Below, piece after piece: positions 22,085 to 29,048 of a stretch of 29,139 nt of DNA (positions are counted from its first letter, which is position 1; every line of letters starts with the position of its first letter). Source of the DNA: DAOTVS01 sp034436375 (GTDB lineage: Bacteria > Chloroflexota > Anaerolineae > SpSt-313). Both the position numbers and the translations under genes were made by a program. The notes under the pieces are model-generated. The model had not been told where the DNA came from. It saw nothing but the letters and a program-made list of their open reading frames with translations, and searched no databases. Location: NCBI GenBank assembly GCA_034436375.1, contig DAOTVS010000070.1, positions 1-29,139 of the forward strand, written 5' to 3'.

Positions 22085-23731
22085 CTAGCGGCCGGAGATG
22101 ACCTGGCCGCAGTGGCACTGCAGCACACGGTAGTCAAAGCCGTTGATCGTGTACGAGGCCACAGCGTTGCAATCCCGGCCGATGGCCGCCAGTACCGGCG
22201 CCGGGTAGCGCTGCGCGTTGAGCACGACAAGGCTGATCTTCCCCTGATCCAGGGCGTTCACCAGGGGCTGCGGGTTGTAGCGCCTGGCCTGGTAGAGGTT
22301 GAGCTGTTGCGTCGTGTTGCCGAGGACGGGCCGGCCGGCCTTGAGGGTAAAGCCGCATTCTTCGGCCAGCGTGTCGCCGGGCGTTTGGGTGATATAGCTC
22401 ACGATCTGGTTTCCGGCCAGCGTATCTGCTGCCGCCGGTGAGCGGCCGAGCACCCGCGCCTGGATGCCGCGATCGGTGAGGCCCAACACCGGCCAGGAGG
22501 ACGGCCCATGCCAGTAGCGCCCGAGTTGCATCGTCAAGGCCACGCAGGTTACGAAGACCAGGCTATAGGCCGCCACAGCGGGCAGCCACTTCCCCGGTTG
22601 CCGCTCCATGTCTAGCGCTGCGCGTTCCATGGCGGCCTCGACCCAGGCCAGGGCCTGCCCTAGAAGGATGCAGCCGGCGGCGATCGCGCTCAGAAAGTAC
22701 GACTCGCCGGCGCCCCATTTGCCTGTGCCCACGGCCACGATGAGGGCGGCCACAAAGTAGAGCGCATAGGCTGAAATGCCCCGCGGCCCCCGGCGCAGCA
22801 GCGGCAGCGCCAGCAGCGCCACACCCGCCACCACGAGCAGCAGATGGATGGTCAAAAAGTTGCGGTAATAAGCTTCCGCCTGTTGCCAGTCAAAGGGGTT
22901 GGCGTTGGCCCACAGCACGTTGAGCGAGAATCCGCCCCGGGTGCCTACCTCCAGGGCCAGGTAGATGGCCCCGCCTGCGCCCAGGATGGCTGCGCCCAGC
23001 GTCAGGCCTCGCTGCCAGTTGCGCAGTGCCAGGTAGGTCAGGGCAGCGGCGACCGCGTCGATGGCCATTTGCTTCGTGTAGAGGGCGGCCAGGAGCAGAG
23101 CGCCGCCTGCAGCCAGCCAGCCCCACGCCTTGCCGTCCTGCTGCTCTGCGCCCTGGCTCACCGCATAGACGCCGCCCAGCGCCAGGGCGACCATCAGCGC
23201 ATTGACGCGGGCCAGCGGCGTGGTGTGGTAGACATAGGGGGAGGCGATGAACAGCAGGGCAGCCGCCAGGGCCGGGCGCCAGCGCCTGCTCTCCAGTGCC
23301 ATTGAACATAAATCCGCCCGTCGCTTGTCGGCTGAGGAGGCAAACCGCAAGCGGCTGGGTGGATTTATGTTCAATGGCTCCAGGTAGACGGCGAACCCGA
23401 TGAGGCCGACGGTGAATGCCGTCGCGATCAGCGACAGCAGGCGCCCCAGCGCCAGCTGCGGGCCCCAGGCGGCGACAAAGGGCGCCAGCAGGAGCGGGTA
23501 GAGAGGCGGATAGTTGGACGAATAGTAGGGGTACTGGCTCGGCGACGCATAGATCGACCCGCCCCAGCTGAGCACCCAGGCGCTGTTGACGTCATAGCCC
23601 TCGCCCTGGTCATAGTCGTAAGGGAAGCGCAGCAGGGCCTGCGCATGGCCCACGTAGATGACCAGGTAATAGACCAGCCAGAGCGCAATGAGCAGCCCGG
23701 CAACCCGCCGGACCCAACGGAACGTTTCCAT
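22085..23731 (-). CDS. GT39/ArnT-like membrane glycosyltransferase with an in-frame insertion
   Basis: A 548-residue multispanning membrane protein of the GT-C type (PMT_2-like). Residues 38-50, YDYDQGEGYDV, in the first periplasmic loop, hold the acidic residues typical of the dolichyl- or undecaprenyl-phosphate sugar transferases. About ten hydrophobic segments follow, then a C-terminal soluble domain of about 130 residues. Residues 119-147 are an insertion encoded by the 23297-23377 palindrome plus one target duplication; the expected sequence without it is FAVYLESRRWRPAL. The insertion lies at the end of a helix, so the protein may still fold. It ends near the methyltransferase gene, convergent with a 16-bp gap. 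Sugar and acceptor are unknown. Confidence 0.82.
   Translation of the reverse strand: METFRWVRRVAGLLIALWLVYYLVIYVGHAQALLRFPYDYDQGEGYDVNSAWVLSWGGSIYASPSQYPYYSSNYPPLYPLLLAPFVAAWGPQLALGRLLSLIATAFTVGLIGFAVYLEPLNINPPSRLRFASSADKRRADLCSMALESRRWRPALAAALLFIASPYVYHTTPLARVNALMVALALGGVYAVSQGAEQQDGKAWGWLAAGGALLLAALYTKQMAIDAVAAALTYLALRNWQRGLTLGAAILGAGGAIYLALEVGTRGGFSLNVLWANANPFDWQQAEAYYRNFLTIHLLLVVAGVALLALPLLRRGPRGISAYALYFVAALIVAVGTGKWGAGESYFLSAIAAGCILLGQALAWVEAAMERAALDMERQPGKWLPAVAAYSLVFVTCVALTMQLGRYWHGPSSWPVLGLTDRGIQARVLGRSPAAADTLAGNQIVSYITQTPGDTLAEECGFTLKAGRPVLGNTTQQLNLYQARRYNPQPLVNALDQGKISLVVLNAQRYPAPVLAAIGRDCNAVASYTINGFDYRVLQCHCGQVISGR
23297..23377. mobile_element. 81-bp palindromic insertion element with 6-bp target duplication
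   Basis: Arms 23298-23319 and 23357-23378 are inverted (GCCATTGAACATAAATCCG...; one mismatch in 22). Inner CGCTTG and CAAGCG extend the stem. The direct repeat CTCCAG flanks it at 23291-23296 and 23378-23383. Removing one copy of the direct repeat and the element (87 bp, 29 codons) restores a continuous frame. Confidence 0.85.
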
Positions 23732-23778
23732 CGGCTAACCCCTGGATGTCTGTCGCAAGACAGGGGGGAAAACACGCG

Positions 23779-24468
23779 TTACTTGATCCCCTCGAATCGG
23801 CCGAGGAAAGTGGGCAGGGGGTGGGTGATGTGCACATCCACGAGCGCCTTGAGGGTGGCCAGGGTTTCGCGCAGGGTGCTGAATACCTGGTAGGCGGGGC
23901 TGTAGTGGATGGTCATGTGCGCGCGATCGTAGAGCCAGTCGGGCATGGCCAGGCCTACGGCGTCAATGCCGAGGGCGCGGCAGGTATAGAGGGCGCGCGC
24001 CATGTGGTAGCCCTGGGTCACCAGGACGACCTCTTTGACGCCGAAAATGTCGCGAGCGCGGTAGCAGCTCTCATAAGTGCTGAACCCGGCATAGTCCAGG
24101 GTGATATCCTGATCGGGCACGCCCAGCGTCATGGCGTAGCGGCGCATGGCGCTGGCCTCGTCATAATCCTGGCGGCTGTTGTCGCCGCTCAGGAGGAGCT
24201 TTTGCACGCGCCCCAGACGATAGAGCTCCACGGCCCCGCGCACCCGCTCGGCCAGGGCGGGGGTAGGCTGGCCGTTGCGGATGCCCGCGCCAAAGACCAG
24301 GGCTACCCGCCGCACGGGCACTTGGGCCGGGTCGGTATAGCGGTAGGGGCGGGTCGCCACGGCGACGTAGAGGGCCGGCGCCGCCAGCGCGCACAGGCCA
24401 ATGACGAACGCGCAGGCGGCGCACTGCCAGAACGGAAAGCGACGGCGCCCACGCACCGGGTTTGCCAT
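23779..24468 (-). CDS. DUF218 (SanA/YdcF-like) membrane-anchored protein
   Basis: A 229-residue protein with a basic N-terminus, one transmembrane helix (about 15-38) and a DUF218 domain outside. VALVFGAGIRNGQPTPALAE is the family opening, KLLLSGDNSRQDYDEASAM the middle, and LVTQGYHMARALYTCRALGI the conserved H-containing part. DUF218 proteins such as SanA and YdcF are linked to envelope integrity and vancomycin sensitivity, perhaps acting on peptidoglycan or lipid carriers. AGGAG lies 7 nt before the ATG at 24468. The longer frame to 24576 is unsupported. It ends 47 bp before the glycosyltransferase-like gene on the same strand and is probably cotranscribed. Confidence 0.88.
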   Translation of the reverse strand: MANPVRGRRRFPFWQCAACAFVIGLCALAAPALYVAVATRPYRYTDPAQVPVRRVALVFGAGIRNGQPTPALAERVRGAVELYRLGRVQKLLLSGDNSRQDYDEASAMRRYAMTLGVPDQDITLDYAGFSTYESCYRARDIFGVKEVVLVTQGYHMARALYTCRALGIDAVGLAMPDWLYDRAHMTIHYSPAYQVFSTLRETLATLKALVDVHITHPLPTFLGRFEGIK

Positions 24469-24564
24469 GAGTACTCTCCTCCAAACGCGAGAACTCACTT
24501 CACACTCCGTTCCCCAGGAGGGTTCGTGCCAGGTGTGGGCAATGCCCGAAACCCGGCAGAAGAA

Positions 24565-24598
24565 CCAGGGGAACACCCTATTATAGGTGTTTCCCTGG
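24565..24598 (-). terminator. Hairpin between the ABC-F and DUF218 genes
   Basis: CCAGGGGAACACC and GGTGTTTCCCTGG form a 13-bp stem with one mismatch. It begins 45 nt after the ABC-F stop codon. The U-run is weak. The loop holds TATAAT on the minus strand, so it may also be part of a promoter for the DUF218 gene. Confidence 0.5.
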
Positions 24599-24643
24599 CT
24601 GCCCCAAAGGATGGGGGACGAGTGTGCTCGCCCTACGGGTGCG

Positions 24644-26659
24644 TTATTCCACTAATCGTTCCCATTCGGTCAGCAAGGCCTCCAGGCTCGCCTGGGCCTG
24701 GGCCACCTGCATACTCAGCCGTTGCATGCGCGCGAAAGCATTCTTCTCGCCCGCAACACTGGCCTGCCCGGCTTGCTCTAGCTCGGCCGATAGATCTTTG
24801 ACCTTTTTTTCGTGCTCGCGGATACGATCTTCCAACATCGTTAATGTTTGCTGCTTATAGCGGGTTTCTTTGCTGTTGTCATGCGCCAGCGGTTTCGCCT
24901 TGAGCACGATCTGCCGGGCAGGGGATGCGGCGCCCGGAGCGCTCTGGCGCAGGATATAGTCGCGGTAGGCGCCCTTGTACACATGCAGTTTGCCGTCACG
25001 TATCTCCCAGATCTGGGTTGCCAGCCGGTCAATCAGGTAGCGATCGTGCGAAACCAGCAGGATGGCGCCGGAAAAACTCTCCAGTACCTCCTGTAGCGCT
25101 TCGCGAGCCGGGATATCCAGATGGTTCGTCGGCTCGTCGAGGAGCAGGAAATTCGCCCCATCGAGGGCCATGATGGCCAGCGCCAGCCTGGCCCGCTCGC
25201 CGCCGGAGAGAGCACTGAGCGGTTTGAAGACGTCATCGCCGCGGAACAGGTACTGCGCCAGATAGCTGCGCGCGTCACCGCTTTCCATGGCCTTGTGTTG
25301 CGCCAGCTCCTCAAGGATGCTGTGACTGCCGGTCAGGCTGTCGTGCGCCTGGGCCAGATAGCCGATCTTCAGGCTCGCCCCCAACTGCACCTGGCCCTCC
25401 AGCGGCTCCATCTGCTCCAGCAGCACCTTGAGAAAGGTGGTTTTGCCGGCGCCGTTCGGGCCCAGGATGGCCGCGCACTCGCCGCGGAGAAGCATCGCCT
25501 CCTGGATAGAAAACAGCGGGTGCTGGGGATAGCCAATGGTGACGTGCCTGGCGCGCAAAACGATATTTCCACTGACGTGCGCCGCTTGCAGGCGCGGTTT
25601 CACCGTTGGGGGCCGGCTGGCTGTCATGCGGATGGCGTTGACCCGGCGAATGGCGTCGATGACATCCAGCGGCCTTTCCGTGCCGCGGATCGTGTCGGTG
25701 TCGTATTCCGACCATTTCCGGCCGCTGCGCAGCGCCATGATCCCGTGGTGCTCGATGATGGCCAGATCGCGGGTCACGCGCCGCAGACGGCCCATGGCCT
25801 GATCATGGGCGCGCACCCAGTTGCGCTGGATATAATCCACTTCCTTCAGCAGCCGCTCCTTCTCTTCTTTGAAGACGCGCTCGTAATACTCCCACCGTTG
25901 GAACCGCTGTTGCAGGTAGGCGCTGTAATTCCCGGCATAGACCTGGATGCCGAGCGGCGTCATTTCCCAGATGGTGTTCACCGTGTGATCCAGGAAATAG
26001 CGGTCGTGGCTGGCGACGAGCACCGCGCCCGGCCACTCGCGCAGAGTGTTTTCCAGCCACTCCACCGCCTCGATATCCAGATGGTTGGTCGGCTCATCCA
26101 GCATCAAGAGGTCAGGTTGTTCGAGCAGCAGGCGAGCCAACAAAGCGCGCGTCTTTTGCCCGCCCGAGAGGTGCTGCAGCGGTGTCTGCCAGTATTTCCT
26201 GCCCAGGCCCAACCCCTCGAGCGTGCGCTGAATGAGGTTCTCATAGCCATATCCGCCGGCCTGGGAAAAGGCCTCTTGCAGCTTCCCGTATTGCTCCATC
26301 ACCTCAGCACGAGGATGCCCGGTCGCCATCTCGGCCTCAAGAGCGTGCAGACGCTCTTGCTGCAGCTGCAGATCGGCAAAGACAGTCATCATCTCGTCGT
26401 AAACGGTATTCGCTCGATCCGCGAACGCATCCACGGCTTCCTGACGGAGATAGCCAAGCCGGCGCCCTTTTGCCAGGTATACCTGCCCGGTGCTCGGCGG
26501 GTTGATGCCGGCCAGGATGAGCAGCAGTGATGTTTTGCCAACCCCGTTGGGCCCGATCAGGCCGATCTTGCTGTCGCTGGCGATCGTTCCGGAAACGCCC
26601 TTGAAAAGGTCAAAGGCGCCGAAAGATAGCCCCAGATTGCTGATGGTCAAAAGAGACAT
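24644..26659 (-). CDS. ABC-F family ATPase (ribosome-protection type)
   Basis: A 671-residue ABC-F protein: two ATPase domains without membrane segments. Domain 1 has GPNGVGKTS, LSGGQKTRA and LMLDEPTNHLD; domain 2 has GPNGAGKTT, LSGGERARLA and LLLDEPTNHLD. A long charged linker (about 255-350) joins them, and a coiled-coil tail (about 590-671) follows; this linker is the part that reaches the ribosomal peptidyl-transfer centre in resistance proteins. Members either protect the ribosome from antibiotics (Vga, Lsa, Msr, OptrA, VmlR) or act as translation factors (Uup, EttA, YbiT). The controlled leader upstream favours an antibiotic- or stress-induced role. The ATG at 26659 has GGAGAGGAAC upstream; the frame to 26695 runs into the terminator. 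Confidence 0.93.
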   Translation of the reverse strand: MSLLTISNLGLSFGAFDLFKGVSGTIASDSKIGLIGPNGVGKTSLLLILAGINPPSTGQVYLAKGRRLGYLRQEAVDAFADRANTVYDEMMTVFADLQLQQERLHALEAEMATGHPRAEVMEQYGKLQEAFSQAGGYGYENLIQRTLEGLGLGRKYWQTPLQHLSGGQKTRALLARLLLEQPDLLMLDEPTNHLDIEAVEWLENTLREWPGAVLVASHDRYFLDHTVNTIWEMTPLGIQVYAGNYSAYLQQRFQRWEYYERVFKEEKERLLKEVDYIQRNWVRAHDQAMGRLRRVTRDLAIIEHHGIMALRSGRKWSEYDTDTIRGTERPLDVIDAIRRVNAIRMTASRPPTVKPRLQAAHVSGNIVLRARHVTIGYPQHPLFSIQEAMLLRGECAAILGPNGAGKTTFLKVLLEQMEPLEGQVQLGASLKIGYLAQAHDSLTGSHSILEELAQHKAMESGDARSYLAQYLFRGDDVFKPLSALSGGERARLALAIMALDGANFLLLDEPTNHLDIPAREALQEVLESFSGAILLVSHDRYLIDRLATQIWEIRDGKLHVYKGAYRDYILRQSAPGAASPARQIVLKAKPLAHDNSKETRYKQQTLTMLEDRIREHEKKVKDLSAELEQAGQASVAGEKNAFARMQRLSMQVAQAQASLEALLTEWERLVE

Positions 26660-26684
26660 GTTCCTCTCCGATCGCGAATGCAGG

Positions 26685-26713
26685 AAAAAGGCCACGGGAT
26701 CATGCCCGTGGCC
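26685..26713 (-). terminator. Intrinsic terminator before the ABC-F start (segments 3:4)
   Basis: On the minus strand GGCCACGGG and CCCGTGGCC form a perfect 9-bp GC-rich stem with a 6-nt loop, followed at once by TTTTT. It ends 25 nt before the ABC-F ATG, so it would stop the transcript before the gene. It overlaps segment 3 of the alternative structure. Confidence 0.85.
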
Positions 26714-26765
26714 GTCTCATGGCGGAGAGAAACAAAACGGCCACGGGCGAGTGCACCGTGGCCGG
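26704..26765 (-). promoter_or_regulatory. Alternative-pairing region of the ABC-F attenuator
   Basis: Reading down the minus strand: segment 1 (26764-26756) pairs with segment 2 (26746-26738), 9 bp with a 9-nt loop. Segment 2 (26748-26737, GCCCGTGGCCGT) also pairs perfectly over 12 bp with segment 3 (26715-26704, ACGGCCACGGGC). The 2:3 pair would block the terminator formed by 3:4. Confidence 0.75.
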
Positions 26766-26788
26766 ACAGGATGCTTTGAGCGAAACCG

Positions 26789-26893
26789 TCAGCAGGCGCA
26801 CTCCGAGAAGGCAACGCAAACCACTCCCTCGTTCAGAGGGAGAAGGCAGGCCTGAATTGCCGGAACCTCGAAGTGAGCCATTGCTTTCCTCAT
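26789..26893 (-). CDS. Leader peptide of the ABC-F gene (34 aa)
   Basis: A 34-codon ORF in the ABC-F leader. It starts MRKAMAHFEVPAIQACLLP and ends GVVCVAFSECAC with TGA. GAGG lies 8 nt upstream, and the promoter at 26920-26948 leaves a 5' end about 20 nt before the ATG. The stop codon lies 23 nt before segment 1. A 7-bp hairpin (26824-26842) lies inside the ORF. Ribosomes stalled by an antibiotic on such an ORF are the usual sensor of ABC-F attenuators. Where stalling would act is not obvious here, because a ribosome at the stop codon would not reach segment 1. Confidence 0.7.
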   Translation of the reverse strand: MRKAMAHFEVPAIQACLLPLNEGVVCVAFSECAC

Positions 26894-26919
26894 CGCCAAA
26901 ACCTCAAAATGACGGCGTA

Positions 26920-26948
26920 ATTCTATCATATTTCGCAGGAGGTGTCAA
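26920..26948 (-). promoter_or_regulatory. Consensus sigma-70-type promoter for the ABC-F leader
   Basis: TTGACA (consensus -35) and TAGAAT are 17 bp apart on the minus strand. Transcription would start near 26913. It lies 11 bp from the edge of the 26960-27134 repeat. Confidence 0.8.
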
Positions 26949-26959
26949 ATCTGCTTTTG

Positions 26960-27134
26960 GGGTGCAGTTCAGATTCAGGGCAAGCGGGGAGCGCCGGCCG
27001 CCAACCGGCTTCGTCTTCCCTCCTGCCCCCGTTGGCTGCATGAAGTGCCACGTGCTCCTGGCAGCGCGCGCCGAGAGGTACGAAGCCGGCTGGCGGCCGG
27101 CGCTCCATTTCTGCCACAAAAGTGAACTGCACCC
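26960..27134. repeat. 175-bp inverted-repeat element between divergent genes
   Basis: The ends are GGGTGCAGTTCA and TGAACTGCACCC; a second pair of inner arms, GAGCGCCGGCCGCCAACCGG and its near-complement, gives a long stem with an internal bulge. No ORF of note. It fills most of the gap between the ABC-F promoter and the esterase promoter. Confidence 0.75.
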
Positions 27135-27141
27135 ACGCTCT

Positions 27142-27169
27142 TTGACTAGCGCTCCAAACCGCCTAAACT
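27142..27169 (+). promoter_or_regulatory. Sigma-70-type promoter for the esterase gene
   Basis: TTGACT and TAAACT are 16 bp apart, 34 nt before the ATG at 27204. Confidence 0.55.
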
Positions 27170-27203
27170 ATTAGTTGACATATAACGGCTGTGCGGAACG
27201 GAC

Positions 27204-28469
27204 ATGTTGATTGTACTGGCGCGAGCAATAACATACCTGTTGGCTTTGGCCGCCCTGGGGCTGGCGGTTCTACTCTATCACCGCATCCGCTCGCGTTGGG
27301 GGCTGGCGCTGTGGTTCCCCAAGGTCCTGGCGGGCTCGCTGGCCCCTCTCTTGGTGGGCGTGAGCGCGCTGAGTGCGCTGATGGGTCTGTGGCTGCATGC
27401 GCCGCTGGCCGCGCTTGCCGGGGCAGTGGGCGCGGTGCTGTCGGCGGTCTATGTAGGGCGCATGGCCGGCCAGCGTGTGGGCCTGGCAGTCCCTTCAGTG
27501 CATCGGTCCTGGCGGCCGGGTGCGCAGCCGCGCTGGGAGCGTGATATTCCCTTTTGGCAGGTCCCCGGCTGCGCTCGCCCGCTGCTCTGCGACCTCTGGC
27601 GGCCGCCGGTGGGGGTCGAGCCCTCGGGGGTGGCCCTGGTCTATTATCACAGCAGCGCCTGGCATCTGAGCGACAAGGATGTGTGGACGCGCCCGCTCTT
27701 CCAGCACCTCACGGAGCAGGGGCATGTGGTGATGGACGTGGCCTATCGCCTGTGCCCGGAGGTGGACCTTTTTGGCATGCTGGGCGACGCCAAGCGCGCT
27801 ATCGCGTGGATGAAGGCCAATGCGGCGCGCTATGATGTGGACCCGGAGCGGGTTGTCGCTGCAGGCGCCTCGGCCGGAGGGCAGCTGGCGCTGCTGGCGG
27901 CCTATACGCCGGGACACCCCGCGCTGACGCCCGCAGACCTGCGCGGCAGCGATACTTCGGTGCGGGCCGTAGTCTCGTGCTATGGCGTGACGGACCTGCG
28001 CGCCTTTTGCCAGTACACCGGCTCCATTCTGCCCGGTACCCGCTTCCTGGATAGGGTCGTGGCGGGGCCCCTGCTGAGGCTTGCGGAGCGCATCACGAGT
28101 CTGATTCCGGGCATCCCTATTGCCGGGCAGCTCTGGAAGCTGGGCAGCCTGAGCGAGTCCGGGATCATCGGGAATCTGCTCGGCCTGCAGGCGCACGAGT
28201 CGTCGGCTCTCTGGGACCTGGCTTCGCCGGTGGCGCATGCGGGGGTGCACTGCCCGCCGACGTTCCTGATCCAGGGCGCGCACGATACGGTTATCCCGCT
28301 TCCCGCGACACAGGCCCTGGCGGAAAAGCTGGCTGGGGAGGGCGTGCCGGTCGTCAGCGTGGTTTTGCCCAATACCGACCATATGTATGACCTGGTGCTG
28401 CCCCAGGTCTCGCCGGCGGCCAGGGTGGCCTTGGCGCACCTGGACCGTTTCCTGGCCCAACTGGCCTGA
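27204..28469 (+). CDS. Membrane-anchored alpha/beta hydrolase (esterase/lipase-like)
   Basis: A 421-residue protein. Two to three hydrophobic helices fill residues 1-85 (roughly 3-24, 40-62 and 66-86), then comes an alpha/beta hydrolase domain of the BD-FAE or Aes type. The HGG oxyanion motif is replaced by YYHSSAWHLSDKDVW, a change worth noting. The nucleophile is Ser223 in AAGASAGGQLALLAAY, the acid Asp361 in GAHDTVIP, and the base His393 in NTDHMYDL. It resembles carboxylesterases and arylacetamide deacetylase-like proteins that act at the membrane. Substrate unknown. The ribosome-binding site (GGAACGGAC) is weak. It reads divergently from the ABC-F gene and convergently with nothing nearby. 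Confidence 0.85.
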   Translation: MLIVLARAITYLLALAALGLAVLLYHRIRSRWGLALWFPKVLAGSLAPLLVGVSALSALMGLWLHAPLAALAGAVGAVLSAVYVGRMAGQRVGLAVPSVHRSWRPGAQPRWERDIPFWQVPGCARPLLCDLWRPPVGVEPSGVALVYYHSSAWHLSDKDVWTRPLFQHLTEQGHVVMDVAYRLCPEVDLFGMLGDAKRAIAWMKANAARYDVDPERVVAAGASAGGQLALLAAYTPGHPALTPADLRGSDTSVRAVVSCYGVTDLRAFCQYTGSILPGTRFLDRVVAGPLLRLAERITSLIPGIPIAGQLWKLGSLSESGIIGNLLGLQAHESSALWDLASPVAHAGVHCPPTFLIQGAHDTVIPLPATQALAEKLAGEGVPVVSVVLPNTDHMYDLVLPQVSPAARVALAHLDRFLAQLA

Positions 28470-28618
28470 CCGGCAGGCATGGAATGTGCTGCGCCGGTGC
28501 AGATTGACACAGTGGTTTTCCTGGCCGACCATTTCGTCCATCCTCCGGTGGAAAAGTCGGCGCTGGCCTCATGGAGCTAAGGGCCGGGTAGTTTGCCTTG
28601 CCGCTATCTGGCAGCCTT

Positions 28619-28704
28619 CTTTAGGGTGTGGAGCGGTTATTGGCGCCTGCTCTGCCACCTACCGGCGGCAGAGCGGGCGCCAATAACCGCTCCACACCCT
28701 AAAG
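28619..28704. repeat. 86-bp near-perfect hairpin element
   Basis: Left arm 28619-28656 (starting CTTTAGGGTGTGGAGCGG) and right arm to 28704 are complementary over 38 bp with one mismatch, with a loop of about 9 nt. An outer 8-bp inverted pair, GCCGGGTA at 28583 and TAACCCGGC at 28733, encloses it. The 28470-28792 gap contains no clear gene; a 33-codon ORF at about 28479-28580 is not recognisable. Confidence 0.85.
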
Positions 28705-28792
28705 GTCCAGAGCCGGGCGACTGCGGAGCCCGTAACCCGGCTAGCCGGGAGGTTGTTCTGCCAATCGCCTTCCACTGGAATCGCTGCAACAT

Positions 28793-29023
28793 GTGGAGCT
28801 GATGCATGTCCAGAGTGGGCTAAGGCACAGGCTATCCGATGGCCGGGTGCTCGGCTATGACGACCATGGCCCCCTGGCCGGGCGGCCGGTCTTTCTCTTC
28901 CACGGCACGCCTGACTCGCGGTGCGGTTGGTACTGTATGGGCGACGAGACGCTGGCCTATAAGCTTGGCGTCCGCGTGCTTGCCCCCGACCGGCCGGGCC
29001 TCGGCCTTTCCGATGACCTTTGA
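28793..29023 (+). pseudogene. Alpha/beta hydrolase, N-terminal fragment
   Basis: About 76 codons from GTG 28793 (or ATG 28802). The product ends abruptly: SDGRVLGYDDHGPLAGRPVF, then LFHGTPDSRCGWY and LAPDRPGLGLSDDL, stop. The HGTPDSR segment and the D-R-P-G-x-G-L-S strand are typical of alpha/beta hydrolases, which normally continue another 180 residues with the GxSxG nucleophile. No continuation is found in another frame, so this is a truncated gene, not a simple frameshift. Confidence 0.75.
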
Positions 29024-29048
29024 CACTGTCCATCCTTTCTGCTAAAAT
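29020..29048 (+). promoter_or_regulatory. Consensus sigma-70-type promoter facing the right edge
   Basis: TTGACA and TAAAAT are 17 bp apart. It overlaps the stop codon of the hydrolase fragment and would drive a gene beyond base 29139. Nothing coding is convincing in 29049-29139. Confidence 0.7.

Noticed and set aside
23746..24801. 351-codon plus-strand ORF
   Set aside because: Antisense to the DUF218 gene; no domain or start signal.
25121..26530. 469-codon plus-strand ORF opposite the ABC-F gene
   Set aside because: Antisense shadow of a well-supported ABC-F protein.
26700..26720. Six-codon ORF as the main attenuator ORF
   Set aside because: No ribosome-binding site; the upstream 34-codon ORF is far better supported.
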